Source: CAYPTY01 sp964413935
GTDB taxonomy: Bacteria; Bacteroidota; Rhodothermia; Balneolales; Balneolaceae
Assembly (NCBI GenBank): GCA_964413935.1
Contig: CAYPTY010000010.1
Span: 44,376-108,375, forward strand
DNA length: 64,000 bases
Reading direction: 5' to 3'
In this document: piece after piece, positions 46,549 through 54,702 of the stretch
Position numbering within the stretch: the stretch's first letter is position 1
How the letters are laid out: the number at the start of each line of letters is the position of its first letter
Program-made: the position numbers and the translations under genes
The notes under the pieces: generated by a model
Database searches by the model: none
The model's input: the letters and a program-made list of their open reading frames with translations, nothing else
Told to the model about the DNA's origin: nothing

Positions 46549-47676
46549 ATGAGCCTGTTTGATGTGTACCCAAGGTTTGGGATTGAAATCGTCAAAGCCA
46601 AAGGATCCCGGGTCTGGGACAAGGATGGCAGGTCTTATCTGGACTTTTATGGCGGACATGCCGTAATCTCCATCGGACATGCCCACCCGCACTGGCTGCA
46701 TCGCATACAGCAGCAGATGGAGGCGCTGCCCTTTTATTCCAATTCGGTGCTTGCTCCTATACAGGAAGAGCTGGCTGAGCGACTGTCAGCCATCTCCGGA
46801 TATCCTGATTATGAGCTTTTTCTCTGCAACTCTGGAGCGGAAGCCAATGAAAATGCCCTGAAGCTGGCATCCGCCCACAACGGGCGAAGAGAGATTCTGG
46901 CTTTCAGGAATGGTTTTCACGGACGCACTTCACTGGCCGTGGCCGTCACTGATAATCCGAACATTATTTTTCCGGTGAATGAAGTGGATTTTGTTCACCG
47001 CCTTCAGTTCGGGGAGCTGGAAGAGGCTGAAAAACTGCTTCGAACGGAGAACATTTCATCGGTGATCATCGAAGGCATTCAGGGAATTGGTGGCGTGCAT
47101 ATCCCGGATTCGGGTTTTCTCAGCGTTTTACGCAAAGTCTGCTCGGAAACCGGAACCCTCCTTATTCTGGATGAAATTCAGTCAGGTTTTGGCCGCAGCG
47201 GGCACTTCTTCGGCCACAGTGCGAGCGGGGTCAAAGCAGACATTATTTCCATGGCCAAGGGAATGGGTAATGGTTTTCCGGTGGGCGGAATTCTGATTTC
47301 GCCTGAAATTAAATCTCAGTACGGGATGCTGGGATCCACTTTTGGGGGCAATCACATGGCCTGTGCAGCGGTGCTGGCTGTGATTGAAGTGTTGGAAAAT
47401 GAGCAGCTTATGCAGAACAGTCTTGAAAAAGGTGATTTTTTGATGGAGGAACTCCGAAAAATACCTGAGATTGAGGAGGTGCGTGGCAGCGGACTTATGA
47501 TCGGTCTGCAGTTTGGCTTCGCAGTAAAAGAGCTGAGGTCAAAACTGCTTCTGGAACATCATGTGTTTACAGGATCATCAGCTGATCCGAATGTGCTGAG
47601 GTTACTGCCACCGCTAAGTATCACAAAGGAAGAAACAGATGAATTTCTGCAAAGTTTGAAGGAGGCCCTGAAATGA
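46549..47676 (+). CDS. argD: N-acyl-ornithine aminotransferase
   Basis: 375 aa from the ATG at 46549, one base after the argC stop. Class III PLP aminotransferase: GGHAVISIGHAHP, LCNSGAEANENALKLA, ILDEIQSGFGRSG, and the PLP lysine in ISMAKGMGNGFPVGG. Transaminates the N-acyl semialdehyde with glutamate. Ends with a 4-base overlap (ATGA) into the carbamoyltransferase gene. Confidence 0.93.
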   Translation: MSLFDVYPRFGIEIVKAKGSRVWDKDGRSYLDFYGGHAVISIGHAHPHWLHRIQQQMEALPFYSNSVLAPIQEELAERLSAISGYPDYELFLCNSGAEANENALKLASAHNGRREILAFRNGFHGRTSLAVAVTDNPNIIFPVNEVDFVHRLQFGELEEAEKLLRTENISSVIIEGIQGIGGVHIPDSGFLSVLRKVCSETGTLLILDEIQSGFGRSGHFFGHSASGVKADIISMAKGMGNGFPVGGILISPEIKSQYGMLGSTFGGNHMACAAVLAVIEVLENEQLMQNSLEKGDFLMEELRKIPEIEEVRGSGLMIGLQFGFAVKELRSKLLLEHHVFTGSSADPNVLRLLPPLSITKEETDEFLQSLKEALK

Positions 47677-48617
47677 AACACTTTTTTTCTGTTGAGGATG
47701 TGGATAATCTGGATCAGTGGGTGGAGGATGCATTTCACCTTAAAGCAAATCCATACGGGTTTCGCGATGATACCCGGCATCGGTCCATGTGCCTGATTTT
47801 TCTGAATCCCAGTCTGAGAACGCGATTAAGCACTCAGCGCGCTGCCCAGAATCTGGGGATGGAAGTGGCTGTGTTTGATGTAGGTTCCGGAGGCTGGAAA
47901 CTGGAGTTTGCAGACGGGACCATTATGGACGGGGATAAAGCAGAACACGTGAAGGAAGCAGCGGGAGTGATCAGTGCTTACTTCGATCTGATTGGGGTGA
48001 GGGCTTTCGCCAATCTGGAAGACCGTGACACCGACTATGAAGAGGAAATCCTCACCCAGTTTATGAAGCATTCCAGCGTCCCGGTCATCAATCTGGAATC
48101 GGCCAGTCTCCATCCCCTGCAGTCTTTTGCCGATCTGATCACCATCAGGGAAGAAGTTCAGAAAGCCAGGCCCAAAGTGGTACTGAGCTGGGCTCCCCAT
48201 CCCCGCGCTTTGCCTCAGGCTGTTGCCAATTCCTTTGCTCAGTGGATGCGCAGAGCCGACGTGGATCTGGTAGTAACCCATCCCAAAGACTACGAACTGA
48301 GCACTGAATTTGTGCCCCCAGAATTAATCGAATACGATCAGAAAAAAGCTTTTGAAGGGGCTGATGTGATCTATGCTAAGAACTGGTCCTGTTTTAACGA
48401 ATATGGAGAAGTTATGCACGAGGATTCCTCCTGGATGATTACCATGGATAAAATGCAAGACACCAATAATGCCCGATTTATGCACTGTCTGCCGGTGCGG
48501 CGAAATGTGGTGGTGAGCGACGAAGTACTGGATTCTGATCAATCGGTAGTCATCGAACAGGCAAAAAACAGGATAGTAGCTGCCCAAACGGTAATCCGGA
48601 AAATGCTGCATGCATGA
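47673..48617 (+). CDS. argF': N-acyl-ornithine carbamoyltransferase (SOTCase/AOTCase type)
   Basis: 314 aa. Carbamoyl-phosphate motif NPSLRTRLST (45-54), DLIGVRAF, ASLHPLQ, and HCLPVRRN. The MDGDKAEH segment (85-92) is the loop that in this subfamily contacts the acyl group of the substrate; plain ornithine transcarbamylases lack it. The deciding residue (Pro90 in Bacteroides fragilis succinyl-ornithine enzyme, Glu92 in Xanthomonas acetyl-ornithine enzyme) is Ala90 here. This fits N-succinylornithine better than N-acetylornithine. ATGA overlaps on both sides. Confidence 0.92.
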   Translation: MKHFFSVEDVDNLDQWVEDAFHLKANPYGFRDDTRHRSMCLIFLNPSLRTRLSTQRAAQNLGMEVAVFDVGSGGWKLEFADGTIMDGDKAEHVKEAAGVISAYFDLIGVRAFANLEDRDTDYEEEILTQFMKHSSVPVINLESASLHPLQSFADLITIREEVQKARPKVVLSWAPHPRALPQAVANSFAQWMRRADVDLVVTHPKDYELSTEFVPPELIEYDQKKAFEGADVIYAKNWSCFNEYGEVMHEDSSWMITMDKMQDTNNARFMHCLPVRRNVVVSDEVLDSDQSVVIEQAKNRIVAAQTVIRKMLHA

Positions 48618-49378
48618 AAAAAATCCAGGTTATAAAAATTGGCGGAAAAGTAATTGATGATGAGGAGGCTCTTCAGCAATTCCTGTCCCGGTTTGCATCT
48701 TTGGATGGACAGAAAATTCTGGTGCACGGTGGCGGCAGTATGGCCTCCCGGATTGCAGATAAAATGGGAGTGAAAGTTGAGATGAGGGATGGCCGCCGGG
48801 TAACCGACAAAGCCATGCTGCAAATTGTAACCATGGTGTATGGAGGACTCATCAATAAAAATTTGGTTGCCGGACTGCAGTCTCTGGGTGTGAATGCCGC
48901 CGGTTTTTCAGGGGCTGATCTGGATCTACTCCGCGCCGACATCCGGCCAAAAGAACCGGTGGATTTTGGTTTCGTGGGTGATATCAAAAATGTAAACGGA
49001 AAGGCACTGGCGCAGCTTTGCGATGAGGGCCTTGTTCCGGTGATTGCACCGCTTAGTCATGATGGCATAGGACAAATCCTAAACAGCAATGCAGATAATG
49101 TCGCTGCTTTTGTCGCTATTGCCTGCACCGGCTTTGCAGACACTTCTCTAACCTTTTGTTTTGAGAAAGAAGGCGTCTTAGATAATGATAGATTGATTAA
49201 AAAAATAGACAAGTCGGTCTATGTTAAACTGAAAGAAAATGAAATCATCAGGGATGGCATGATTCCGAAAATGGACCTTGCCTTTCAGGCACTGGATTCG
49301 GGCGTGAAAGAAATAAGGATTATCCATCATACAAAACTGGATGAAGCTAATTCAGGAACCGAAGTGGTGGCAGAATGA
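48614..49378 (+). CDS. argB: N-acylglutamate kinase
   Basis: 254 aa. Amino-acid kinase fold: KIGGKVIDDEEALQQF at the N-terminus, VHGGGSMASRIADKMG, and NSNADNVAAFVAIA near the C-terminal nucleotide site. Phosphorylates N-acylglutamate. Gene order places the kinase after argF', as in other members of the Bacteroidota group. ATGA overlaps with both neighbours. Confidence 0.93.
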   Translation: MKKIQVIKIGGKVIDDEEALQQFLSRFASLDGQKILVHGGGSMASRIADKMGVKVEMRDGRRVTDKAMLQIVTMVYGGLINKNLVAGLQSLGVNAAGFSGADLDLLRADIRPKEPVDFGFVGDIKNVNGKALAQLCDEGLVPVIAPLSHDGIGQILNSNADNVAAFVAIACTGFADTSLTFCFEKEGVLDNDRLIKKIDKSVYVKLKENEIIRDGMIPKMDLAFQALDSGVKEIRIIHHTKLDEANSGTEVVAE

Positions 49379-50442
49379 ACACAGCTGAAATCAAACATGA
49401 AGCCGTCGAACTGCTGAAAATGCTGATCAGCAAACCATCCTACTCGGAGCAGGAGGATGAAACGGCGCGCTTGATTTTCGATGCACTGAATAAACAGGGT
49501 TTCCATCCCCATCGAAAAATGAATAACGTATGGGCTGTGGCCGGTGAAATCGACGAACAAAAACCGACCATTCTTTTGAATTCCCACCATGATACGGTAA
49601 AGGCGGGCAGCAGCTGGACTTATGACCCATTCACGCCCACGCTGGAAGGGGATAAACTCACCGGATTGGGGGCTAATGATGCGGGAGGTCCGCTGGTTTC
49701 CCTTTTTGCAGCTTTTACTTTCCTGGGAAGAGAAGAACGTGAATATAATCTGATCTTTGCTGCCACCGCAGAAGAAGAAAACTCAGGATTGAATGGAATC
49801 CGGGCAATTCTGGATGAACTGGGTCCTGTTGATCTGGCTATCGTAGGCGAACCTACCCAGATGCAGATGGCCATCGCGGAAAAGGGACTGGTGGTGCTGG
49901 ATTGTGTGAGCCACGGAAAGACCGGGCATGCCGCCCGCAATGAGGGTGAAAATGCACTGTACAAAGCCATGAAAGTTATTGAGTGGTTTCGGACCTATGA
50001 GTTTCCGGAGCAGAGCGAAGTGCTGGGTTCTGTGCATATGTGTGTGACGCAGATACAGGCGGGAAGCCAGCACAATGTGGTGCCCGATCGCTGTGAATTT
50101 GTGGTGGATGTGCGTACTACCGATGCTTATTCAAACGAGCAAGCGGTAGAGCACATTCGGGAAAAGGTGGACTGCGAGGTGAATCCAAGGTCGCTTAATC
50201 TGAATGCATCCGGCATTCCTGTGGATCATCCCATCGTAAAAAAAGGAGTCGAACTGGGACTTGGTTATTTCGGATCGGCCACGATGAGTGACCAGGTTCA
50301 TATGAATTTTCCCAGCCTCAAAATAGGCCCGGGTGATACCAAACGCTCCCATACTCCGGATGAATACATCCTGCTTTCAGAAATTGAGGATGGGATTGAT
50401 ACATACATCAAGCTTTTAAAAGGATTCAGGTTACATGGCTAA
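49375..50442 (+). CDS. argE: M20 deacylase of N-acyl-citrulline/ornithine (ArgE/DapE-like)
   Basis: 355 aa. M20 di-zinc peptidase with LLNSHHDTVKAG, GANDAGGPLVS, the catalytic AEEENSG, and a lid domain (about 175-280). In arginine pathways using an acyl-ornithine carbamoyltransferase this enzyme removes the acyl group from N-acylcitrulline. It may be a desuccinylase here, as DapE-like sequence would allow. Overlaps argB by 4 and argH by 8 bases. Confidence 0.9.
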   Translation: MNTAEIKHEAVELLKMLISKPSYSEQEDETARLIFDALNKQGFHPHRKMNNVWAVAGEIDEQKPTILLNSHHDTVKAGSSWTYDPFTPTLEGDKLTGLGANDAGGPLVSLFAAFTFLGREEREYNLIFAATAEEENSGLNGIRAILDELGPVDLAIVGEPTQMQMAIAEKGLVVLDCVSHGKTGHAARNEGENALYKAMKVIEWFRTYEFPEQSEVLGSVHMCVTQIQAGSQHNVVPDRCEFVVDVRTTDAYSNEQAVEHIREKVDCEVNPRSLNLNASGIPVDHPIVKKGVELGLGYFGSATMSDQVHMNFPSLKIGPGDTKRSHTPDEYILLSEIEDGIDTYIKLLKGFRLHG

Positions 50443-51730
50443 GAAACTGTGGGATAAAGGAACCGAAACCGATCAGCATATTGAAGCTTTTACCGTGGGT
50501 AAAGACCGGGAGCTGGATCTGCTGCTGGCCCGCTACGATGTGGAAGGAAGTATTGCCCATATTACCATGCTGGAAAGCATCGGCTTTCTGACGGAAAGCG
50601 AGCTGGATAAACTGAAGAAAGAACTTAAACGCATCCTCAAAGAAGAAATCGTGTCCGGATCCTTTGTGATTGAGAAGGGTATTGAGGATGTGCACTCTCA
50701 GATTGAATATCAGCTGACGCAGAAACTGGGCGACCTCGGCAAAAAGATCCATACCGCCCGCTCCCGAAATGATCAGGTTCTGACGGATATCAAGCTTTTT
50801 CTGCGCGCAGAGATAGATGCCATGCTTCAACTCATTGAAAGCCTCTTCGAACAGCTGCAGCTGAAAAGCGAGGAACATAAAGAAGTACTGATGCCCGGCT
50901 ATACGCACATGCAGGCCGCGATGCCATCCTCCTTTGGTTTGTGGTTCGGAGCTTTTGCTGAAGCGTTAATTGACGATGTGATACAGTTCAGGGCAACCCG
51001 GAAAATTGCGGACCAGAATCCGTTGGGCTCGGCTGCGGGATATGGTTCCTCGGTACCGGTTAATCGCGGGATGACCACTGCGCTGATGGGTTTTCAGGAG
51101 ATGAGCATCAATGTTGTACATGCACAGCTGGGTCGGGGTAAAGTGGAGCAGGCCATGGCCTTTGCGATGGCGGGTGTTGCATCAACCCTGAATAAGCTGG
51201 CTTCGGATGTATGCCTGTTCAACAGCCAGAATTTTGGCTTCCTGAAACTGCCGGATGAGCTCACCACAGGATCCAGCATCATGCCTCACAAGAAAAATCC
51301 GGATGTTTTTGAGCTGATTCGGGCTAAAACGAACAAGCTGAAAGCTCTGCCAAACGAACTGGCGATGATTTCCACGAATTTACCCACGGGTTATCATCGG
51401 GATTTTCAGCAACTGAAGGAGTCCCTGTTCCCGGCTATTGAAGAGCTGAGAGACATTCTGAATATCACGGCCTATGCCATAAGCCGGATGGAAGTAAGTG
51501 AAGATATCCTGAATGATCCACGGTATCGGTATATTTACAGTGTGGAAGTGGTGAATCGCCTGGTACAGGAGGGGATGCCTTTCCGTGATGCCTATCGTGA
51601 GGTGGGCAGGCAGATTGAGGAAGGGGTTTTCAAGATTCCGGAAAGCATTGAGCATACGCATGAGGGCAGCATCGGCAATCTGATGAATGAGGAAATCCGG
51701 GAAAAATTAAAACGGGCGATGGAGGGGTAA
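50435..51730 (+). CDS. argH: Argininosuccinate lyase
   Basis: 431 aa. Fumarase/aspartase superfamily: HTARSRNDQVLTDIKLF, the GYTHMQAAMPSSFG loop, and the signature GSSIMPHKKNPDVFEL with its catalytic serine. Splits argininosuccinate into arginine and fumarate; last step. Ends the operon at 51730. No clear terminator; a palindromic repeat begins about 20 bases later and could serve. Confidence 0.95.
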   Translation: MAKKLWDKGTETDQHIEAFTVGKDRELDLLLARYDVEGSIAHITMLESIGFLTESELDKLKKELKRILKEEIVSGSFVIEKGIEDVHSQIEYQLTQKLGDLGKKIHTARSRNDQVLTDIKLFLRAEIDAMLQLIESLFEQLQLKSEEHKEVLMPGYTHMQAAMPSSFGLWFGAFAEALIDDVIQFRATRKIADQNPLGSAAGYGSSVPVNRGMTTALMGFQEMSINVVHAQLGRGKVEQAMAFAMAGVASTLNKLASDVCLFNSQNFGFLKLPDELTTGSSIMPHKKNPDVFELIRAKTNKLKALPNELAMISTNLPTGYHRDFQQLKESLFPAIEELRDILNITAYAISRMEVSEDILNDPRYRYIYSVEVVNRLVQEGMPFRDAYREVGRQIEEGVFKIPESIEHTHEGSIGNLMNEEIREKLKRAMEG

Positions 51731-51750
51731 TCCAACAGTCATCTCCTGTG

Positions 51751-51807
51751 CTTCACGTTTGATACTGATCGACTCATTCCGTGGGGTGCGGAATTCGCCG
51801 GAAGTGA
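51751..51807 (+). repeat. GIY-YIG-associated repeat, arm A1
   Basis: Starts CTTCACGTTTGATACTGATC and ends GCCGGAAGTGA. It matches arms A2 (52268-52324) and A3 (52441-52495) and is an imperfect inverted copy of B1 (51820-51869). Confidence 0.8.
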
Positions 51808-51819
51808 TAAGTTGTGGGT

Positions 51820-51869
51820 GTCATCTCGACCGACTGAAGCGGAAGCGAAGGAGTGGAGAGATATCAAAC
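51820..51869 (-). repeat. GIY-YIG-associated repeat, arm B1
   Basis: Starts GTCATCTCGACCGACTGAAG and ends GGAGAGATATCAAAC. Inverted relative to A1 and directly adjoining the GIY-YIG stop codon. The same arm is at 52356-52405. Confidence 0.8.
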
Positions 51870-52187
51870 CTAATAACGATTCATCATCCTGTAATTAAAC
51901 CAATCTTTAGCAAGGTCCACCCAGTTGGGGTTGGTTTTCTCAATGAGGGCAATTTTTTTCTTCCTGGCCCATCTTTTAACCTGTTTTTCTCTGTTTATGG
52001 CTTCCATTGCCGTGTTGAATTCCTCGTAATGAAGCAACATAAACAGGTTGTACCTGGTAGCCCATGACTCGTAAAGCTTTAGTTTATGCTCGATGATCCT
52101 GCGTTCCAGATCATTAGTCATTCCGACATAAAGCATTCGCGATTTATTACCCAGTATGTACATGTAGAAGATTCTATCATTCCTCAT
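51870..52187 (-). CDS. Single-domain GIY-YIG nuclease (YhbQ/COG2827-like)
   Basis: 105 aa from the ATG at 52187. The motif YMYILGNKSRMLYVGMTNDLERRIIEHK (residues about 8-35) holds the GIY-YIG tyrosines, Arg and conserved Glu; a C-terminal REKQVKRWARKKKIALI completes the family. It lies between inverted copies of one repeat (A1/B1 downstream, A2/B2/A3 upstream), with B1 touching its stop codon. Small GIY-YIG genes with such flanks recur in Bacteroidota, so a mobile or repeat-maintaining role is possible; function unproven. Confidence 0.86.
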   Translation of the reverse strand: MRNDRIFYMYILGNKSRMLYVGMTNDLERRIIEHKLKLYESWATRYNLFMLLHYEEFNTAMEAINREKQVKRWARKKKIALIEKTNPNWVDLAKDWFNYRMMNRY

Positions 52188-52267
52188 GGAATAAAGAGCT
52201 GCCAACATGAAGCTCCTTACAGAGAGGGAGTTTTTTGCGAGTAAATTTTTTGATTGGGCTTTATTGG

Positions 52268-52324
52268 TTCACGTTTGATACTTCTCGACTCATTCCGCGG
52301 AGCGCGAAATTCGCTCGAAGTGAC
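52268..52324 (+). repeat. GIY-YIG-associated repeat, arm A2
   Basis: Starts TTCACGTTTGATACTTCTCG and ends TCGCTCGAAGTGAC. Same family as A1 and A3; inverse of B2. Confidence 0.82.
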
Positions 52325-52355
52325 TGAAAGGGTTTTTATTTAGTAAAGCCCACCA

Positions 52356-52405
52356 GTCATCTCGACCGAGTCCTGCAAGGCGGGACGAGTGGAGAGATAT
52401 CAAAC
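52356..52405 (-). repeat. GIY-YIG-associated repeat, arm B2
   Basis: Starts GTCATCTCGACCGAGTCCTG and ends GGAGAGATATCAAAC, like B1. With A2 it makes a long imperfect palindrome. Confidence 0.82.
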
Positions 52406-52440
52406 ACTATCAATGGTTTATTATTTAATTACTCCTGGGC

Positions 52441-52495
52441 TTTACGTTTGAAACTTCTCGACTCATTCCGTGGGGTGCGGAATTCGCCGGATGAC
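52441..52495 (+). repeat. GIY-YIG-associated repeat, arm A3
   Basis: Starts TTTACGTTTGAAACTTCTCG and ends ATTCGCCGGATGAC. The 52188-52505 interval (318 bases) holds only A2, B2 and A3; no gene or promoter is seen in it. Confidence 0.8.
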
Positions 52496-52505
52496 AGGAA
52501 TAAGC

Positions 52506-53246
52506 TTACAAACCCTTTCGCCAGGCATTCAGAGCTCGAAAAGCAGGCAGCATCCGCGATCCATACCAGCTGAACCACTCACCGTCCACGAGCTGAATAT
52601 CCGCAGCCGGACAAATCTCCCTTAGCTCTTCCAGATGCTTATCCTTGAACGGGTAGGGTTCACTGCTCAGCAGAATGAGGTCAGGGTAGCGTTTCCTTAA
52701 ATCCGCTTCTTCAATTTCCGGATAACGGGCTGCATCGGAATACACATTCTTTAAACCCCATCGCTTAAGTACATCATCAATGTAGGTTCCGCCACCGGCC
52801 ACCATCCAGGGTTGCCTCCAGATGAAGTAAGCAACATTCAGTTCATGAGCATAGCTGATGTCTTCCATCTCCTGCTGGCATTGTGCGATCAGCTCCCGAG
52901 CCTGTTTACTTCTCCCCGTTGCTTCCCCTACGTCATGAATGGCCAGAAAGGCATCTTTAATGGTGCTGATGTCGGTTAGCAGAACATTGAAATTATTCAT
53001 CAGGGCTTCTACATCTTCCTTACGATTCTCTTCTCGATTGGCGATGATCAGGTCAGGCTGCAGCTCATGGATTTTCTCCAGATCCGGGTTCTTGGTACCC
53101 CCAACAATACGAACCGACTCAACTTCATCTTCAGGGTGAATACAAAAGCGGGTTCGGCCTATAAGTTCTTCTCTCAGTCCGAGGTCGAACAGCAATTCCG
53201 TGAGACTGGGAACCAGGGAGACTATGCGGGTAGCTCGTTCAGACAT
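52506..53246 (-). CDS. Helical-backbone metal-receptor (BtuF-like) protein without signal peptide
   Basis: 246 aa. Periplasmic-binding fold of the BtuF/FhuD class: IVSLVPSLTELLFDLGLREELIGRT, HELQPDLIIANREEN, the long backbone helix (about 100-130), and YPDLILLSSEPYPF. There is no signal peptide or lipobox: the protein begins MSERATRIVSLVPS, so it appears cytosolic. Overlaps the fructosamine-kinase gene by 8 bases. Substrate (cobalamin or other metal-ligand) unknown. No ABC permease in the window. Confidence 0.82.
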   Translation of the reverse strand: MSERATRIVSLVPSLTELLFDLGLREELIGRTRFCIHPEDEVESVRIVGGTKNPDLEKIHELQPDLIIANREENRKEDVEALMNNFNVLLTDISTIKDAFLAIHDVGEATGRSKQARELIAQCQQEMEDISYAHELNVAYFIWRQPWMVAGGGTYIDDVLKRWGLKNVYSDAARYPEIEEADLRKRYPDLILLSSEPYPFKDKHLEELREICPAADIQLVDGEWFSWYGSRMLPAFRALNAWRKGL

Positions 53247-54090
53247 ACTTGTTCAGAATATTGATGGATCCCTGAATATAATGTCCTCCGAACAGACAGG
53301 CATGCACCAGCACCGGATAAAGCTGGCTTAATTCAATGCGGTCATCCAGCCCGTTTACAATGGGATACACTTCATGATAAGCCCGGTAAAACTCCGGGGC
53401 GAATCCCCCGAACAGCCGGCTCATTGCCAGATCCATTTCCCGATGCCCGAAGTATACAGCCGGATCGAAGATAGCGGCTTTACCTTCACTCAGATAAAAG
53501 TAATTCCCGCTCCATAAATCACCATGCAGCAGCGCAGGAGCTTCATCCGGATACATATTTTCGACGATGCCATGCAGTCGCTCAAAGTCTGAGAACTGCT
53601 GAGCATTAATATGCCCCTTTTGCAGCAGATGCTGTGCCTGAGGCAGAATGCGTTCCTGCAGGTAGAAATCCGCCCAGTTGCCATGATTCTTGTTCGATTG
53701 TGGCAAACGGCCAATGAAATTATCATGATCCAGCCCAAAGTGCTCAGCGCTGTTTTTATGTAGCACGGCCAGTTCCCTTCCGAAGTTTTCAGCGGCTTTT
53801 GGAGCATAAGAACCTTCCTGCAGCAGCTCCATCACCAGCCAGTTCGGGTTCCACTGAACCGGCTCAGGGATGTGGAGATTGTGCCTCGCTCTTCGAAGGA
53901 TGTTCAACCCGGAGAACTCGGTTTCGAACATATGGTCCGGAGCCTGCAGATTCCATTTTATGAAATATCGGTTGTTATCCTCCAGCTTCAGAACTGCGGA
54001 AGAGTTGATGTCCCCACCATAGACCCGCTCTGACTCGGTAATTTTCTGGCCGAGAGTCTCTTCAACACTGTGAATGATGGAATGATCCAT
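53239..54090 (-). CDS. Fructosamine/ribulosamine 3-kinase family protein
   Basis: 283 aa. Protein-kinase-like fold of the FN3K family: YFIKWNLQAPDHMFETEFSGL near the N-terminus, catalytic LLHGDLWSGNYFY (HGDxxxxN) and metal IFDPAVYFGHREMDLAM. Phosphorylates ketosamine adducts on proteins so that they break down. The upstream gene encodes a LMW tyrosine phosphatase; the two overlap by one base. In other organisms such a phosphatase and such a kinase act in sequence on ribose-5-phosphate adducts, so repair of glycated proteins is the likely job. Confidence 0.9.
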   Translation of the reverse strand: MDHSIIHSVEETLGQKITESERVYGGDINSSAVLKLEDNNRYFIKWNLQAPDHMFETEFSGLNILRRARHNLHIPEPVQWNPNWLVMELLQEGSYAPKAAENFGRELAVLHKNSAEHFGLDHDNFIGRLPQSNKNHGNWADFYLQERILPQAQHLLQKGHINAQQFSDFERLHGIVENMYPDEAPALLHGDLWSGNYFYLSEGKAAIFDPAVYFGHREMDLAMSRLFGGFAPEFYRAYHEVYPIVNGLDDRIELSQLYPVLVHACLFGGHYIQGSINILNKYV

Positions 54091-54602
54091 TATTCAATAT
54101 AGGGTGTAAGTTTGGTGAGCAGGTTTTCACAGCTGCGGTGCAGCACCTTATAAACCAGTTCAAAGCCGTCCATACCGCCGTAATAGGGATCGGGAACGTT
54201 CAGGTCGCCCGGATCCGGATCGAATGAACGCATCATAAATACCTTGCGGGAATAGTCATTACCGTTGTCCAGGCTGCGCACATTTTTGAAATTTTCGATG
54301 TCCATGGCCAGAATCAGATCAAAGCTGTTGAAGTCCGCTTCTACAAATTGCCGCCCCCTTGAATGCAGCTGAACACCATGTTTATTGGCCGTAGTCTGAC
54401 TTTTGGAATTAGCCGGTTCCCCTATGTGGTAAGCCGCAGTACCGGCCGAGTCAATATAAAAGTAGTCGGAATAACCCTGCTCTTTTACCAGATGCTGCAT
54501 GATGCCTTCCGCTGTAGGGGAGCGGCAAATATTCCCCAGGCAAACAAATAACAGGGCATAAGGATTTTCTTTGGTAATTTTTCGGGAAGTTACGAGTTCC
54601 AT
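54090..54602 (-). CDS. Low-molecular-weight protein-tyrosine phosphatase
   Basis: 170 aa from the ATG at 54602 (a GTG two codons earlier is possible). Active site CLGNICRS with C21 and R27 of the CX5R loop, DSAGTAAYHIGEPA, and the general-acid region VPDPYYGG. Cytosolic. Leads the operon with the ribulosamine-kinase-like and BtuF-like genes. Given the kinase next to it, ribulosamine-5-phosphate dephosphorylation is as plausible as protein-tyrosine dephosphorylation. Confidence 0.9.
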   Translation of the reverse strand: MELVTSRKITKENPYALLFVCLGNICRSPTAEGIMQHLVKEQGYSDYFYIDSAGTAAYHIGEPANSKSQTTANKHGVQLHSRGRQFVEADFNSFDLILAMDIENFKNVRSLDNGNDYSRKVFMMRSFDPDPGDLNVPDPYYGGMDGFELVYKVLHRSCENLLTKLTPYIE

Positions 54603-54702
54603 AGTCACAATATTTTAAAATAAGCGGAGCACTTCAATTTACGATTTAATGCTTATATTGCGGACTTATTAATCATTTTTTGAAGAGACGCGCATAGCAT
54701 TT

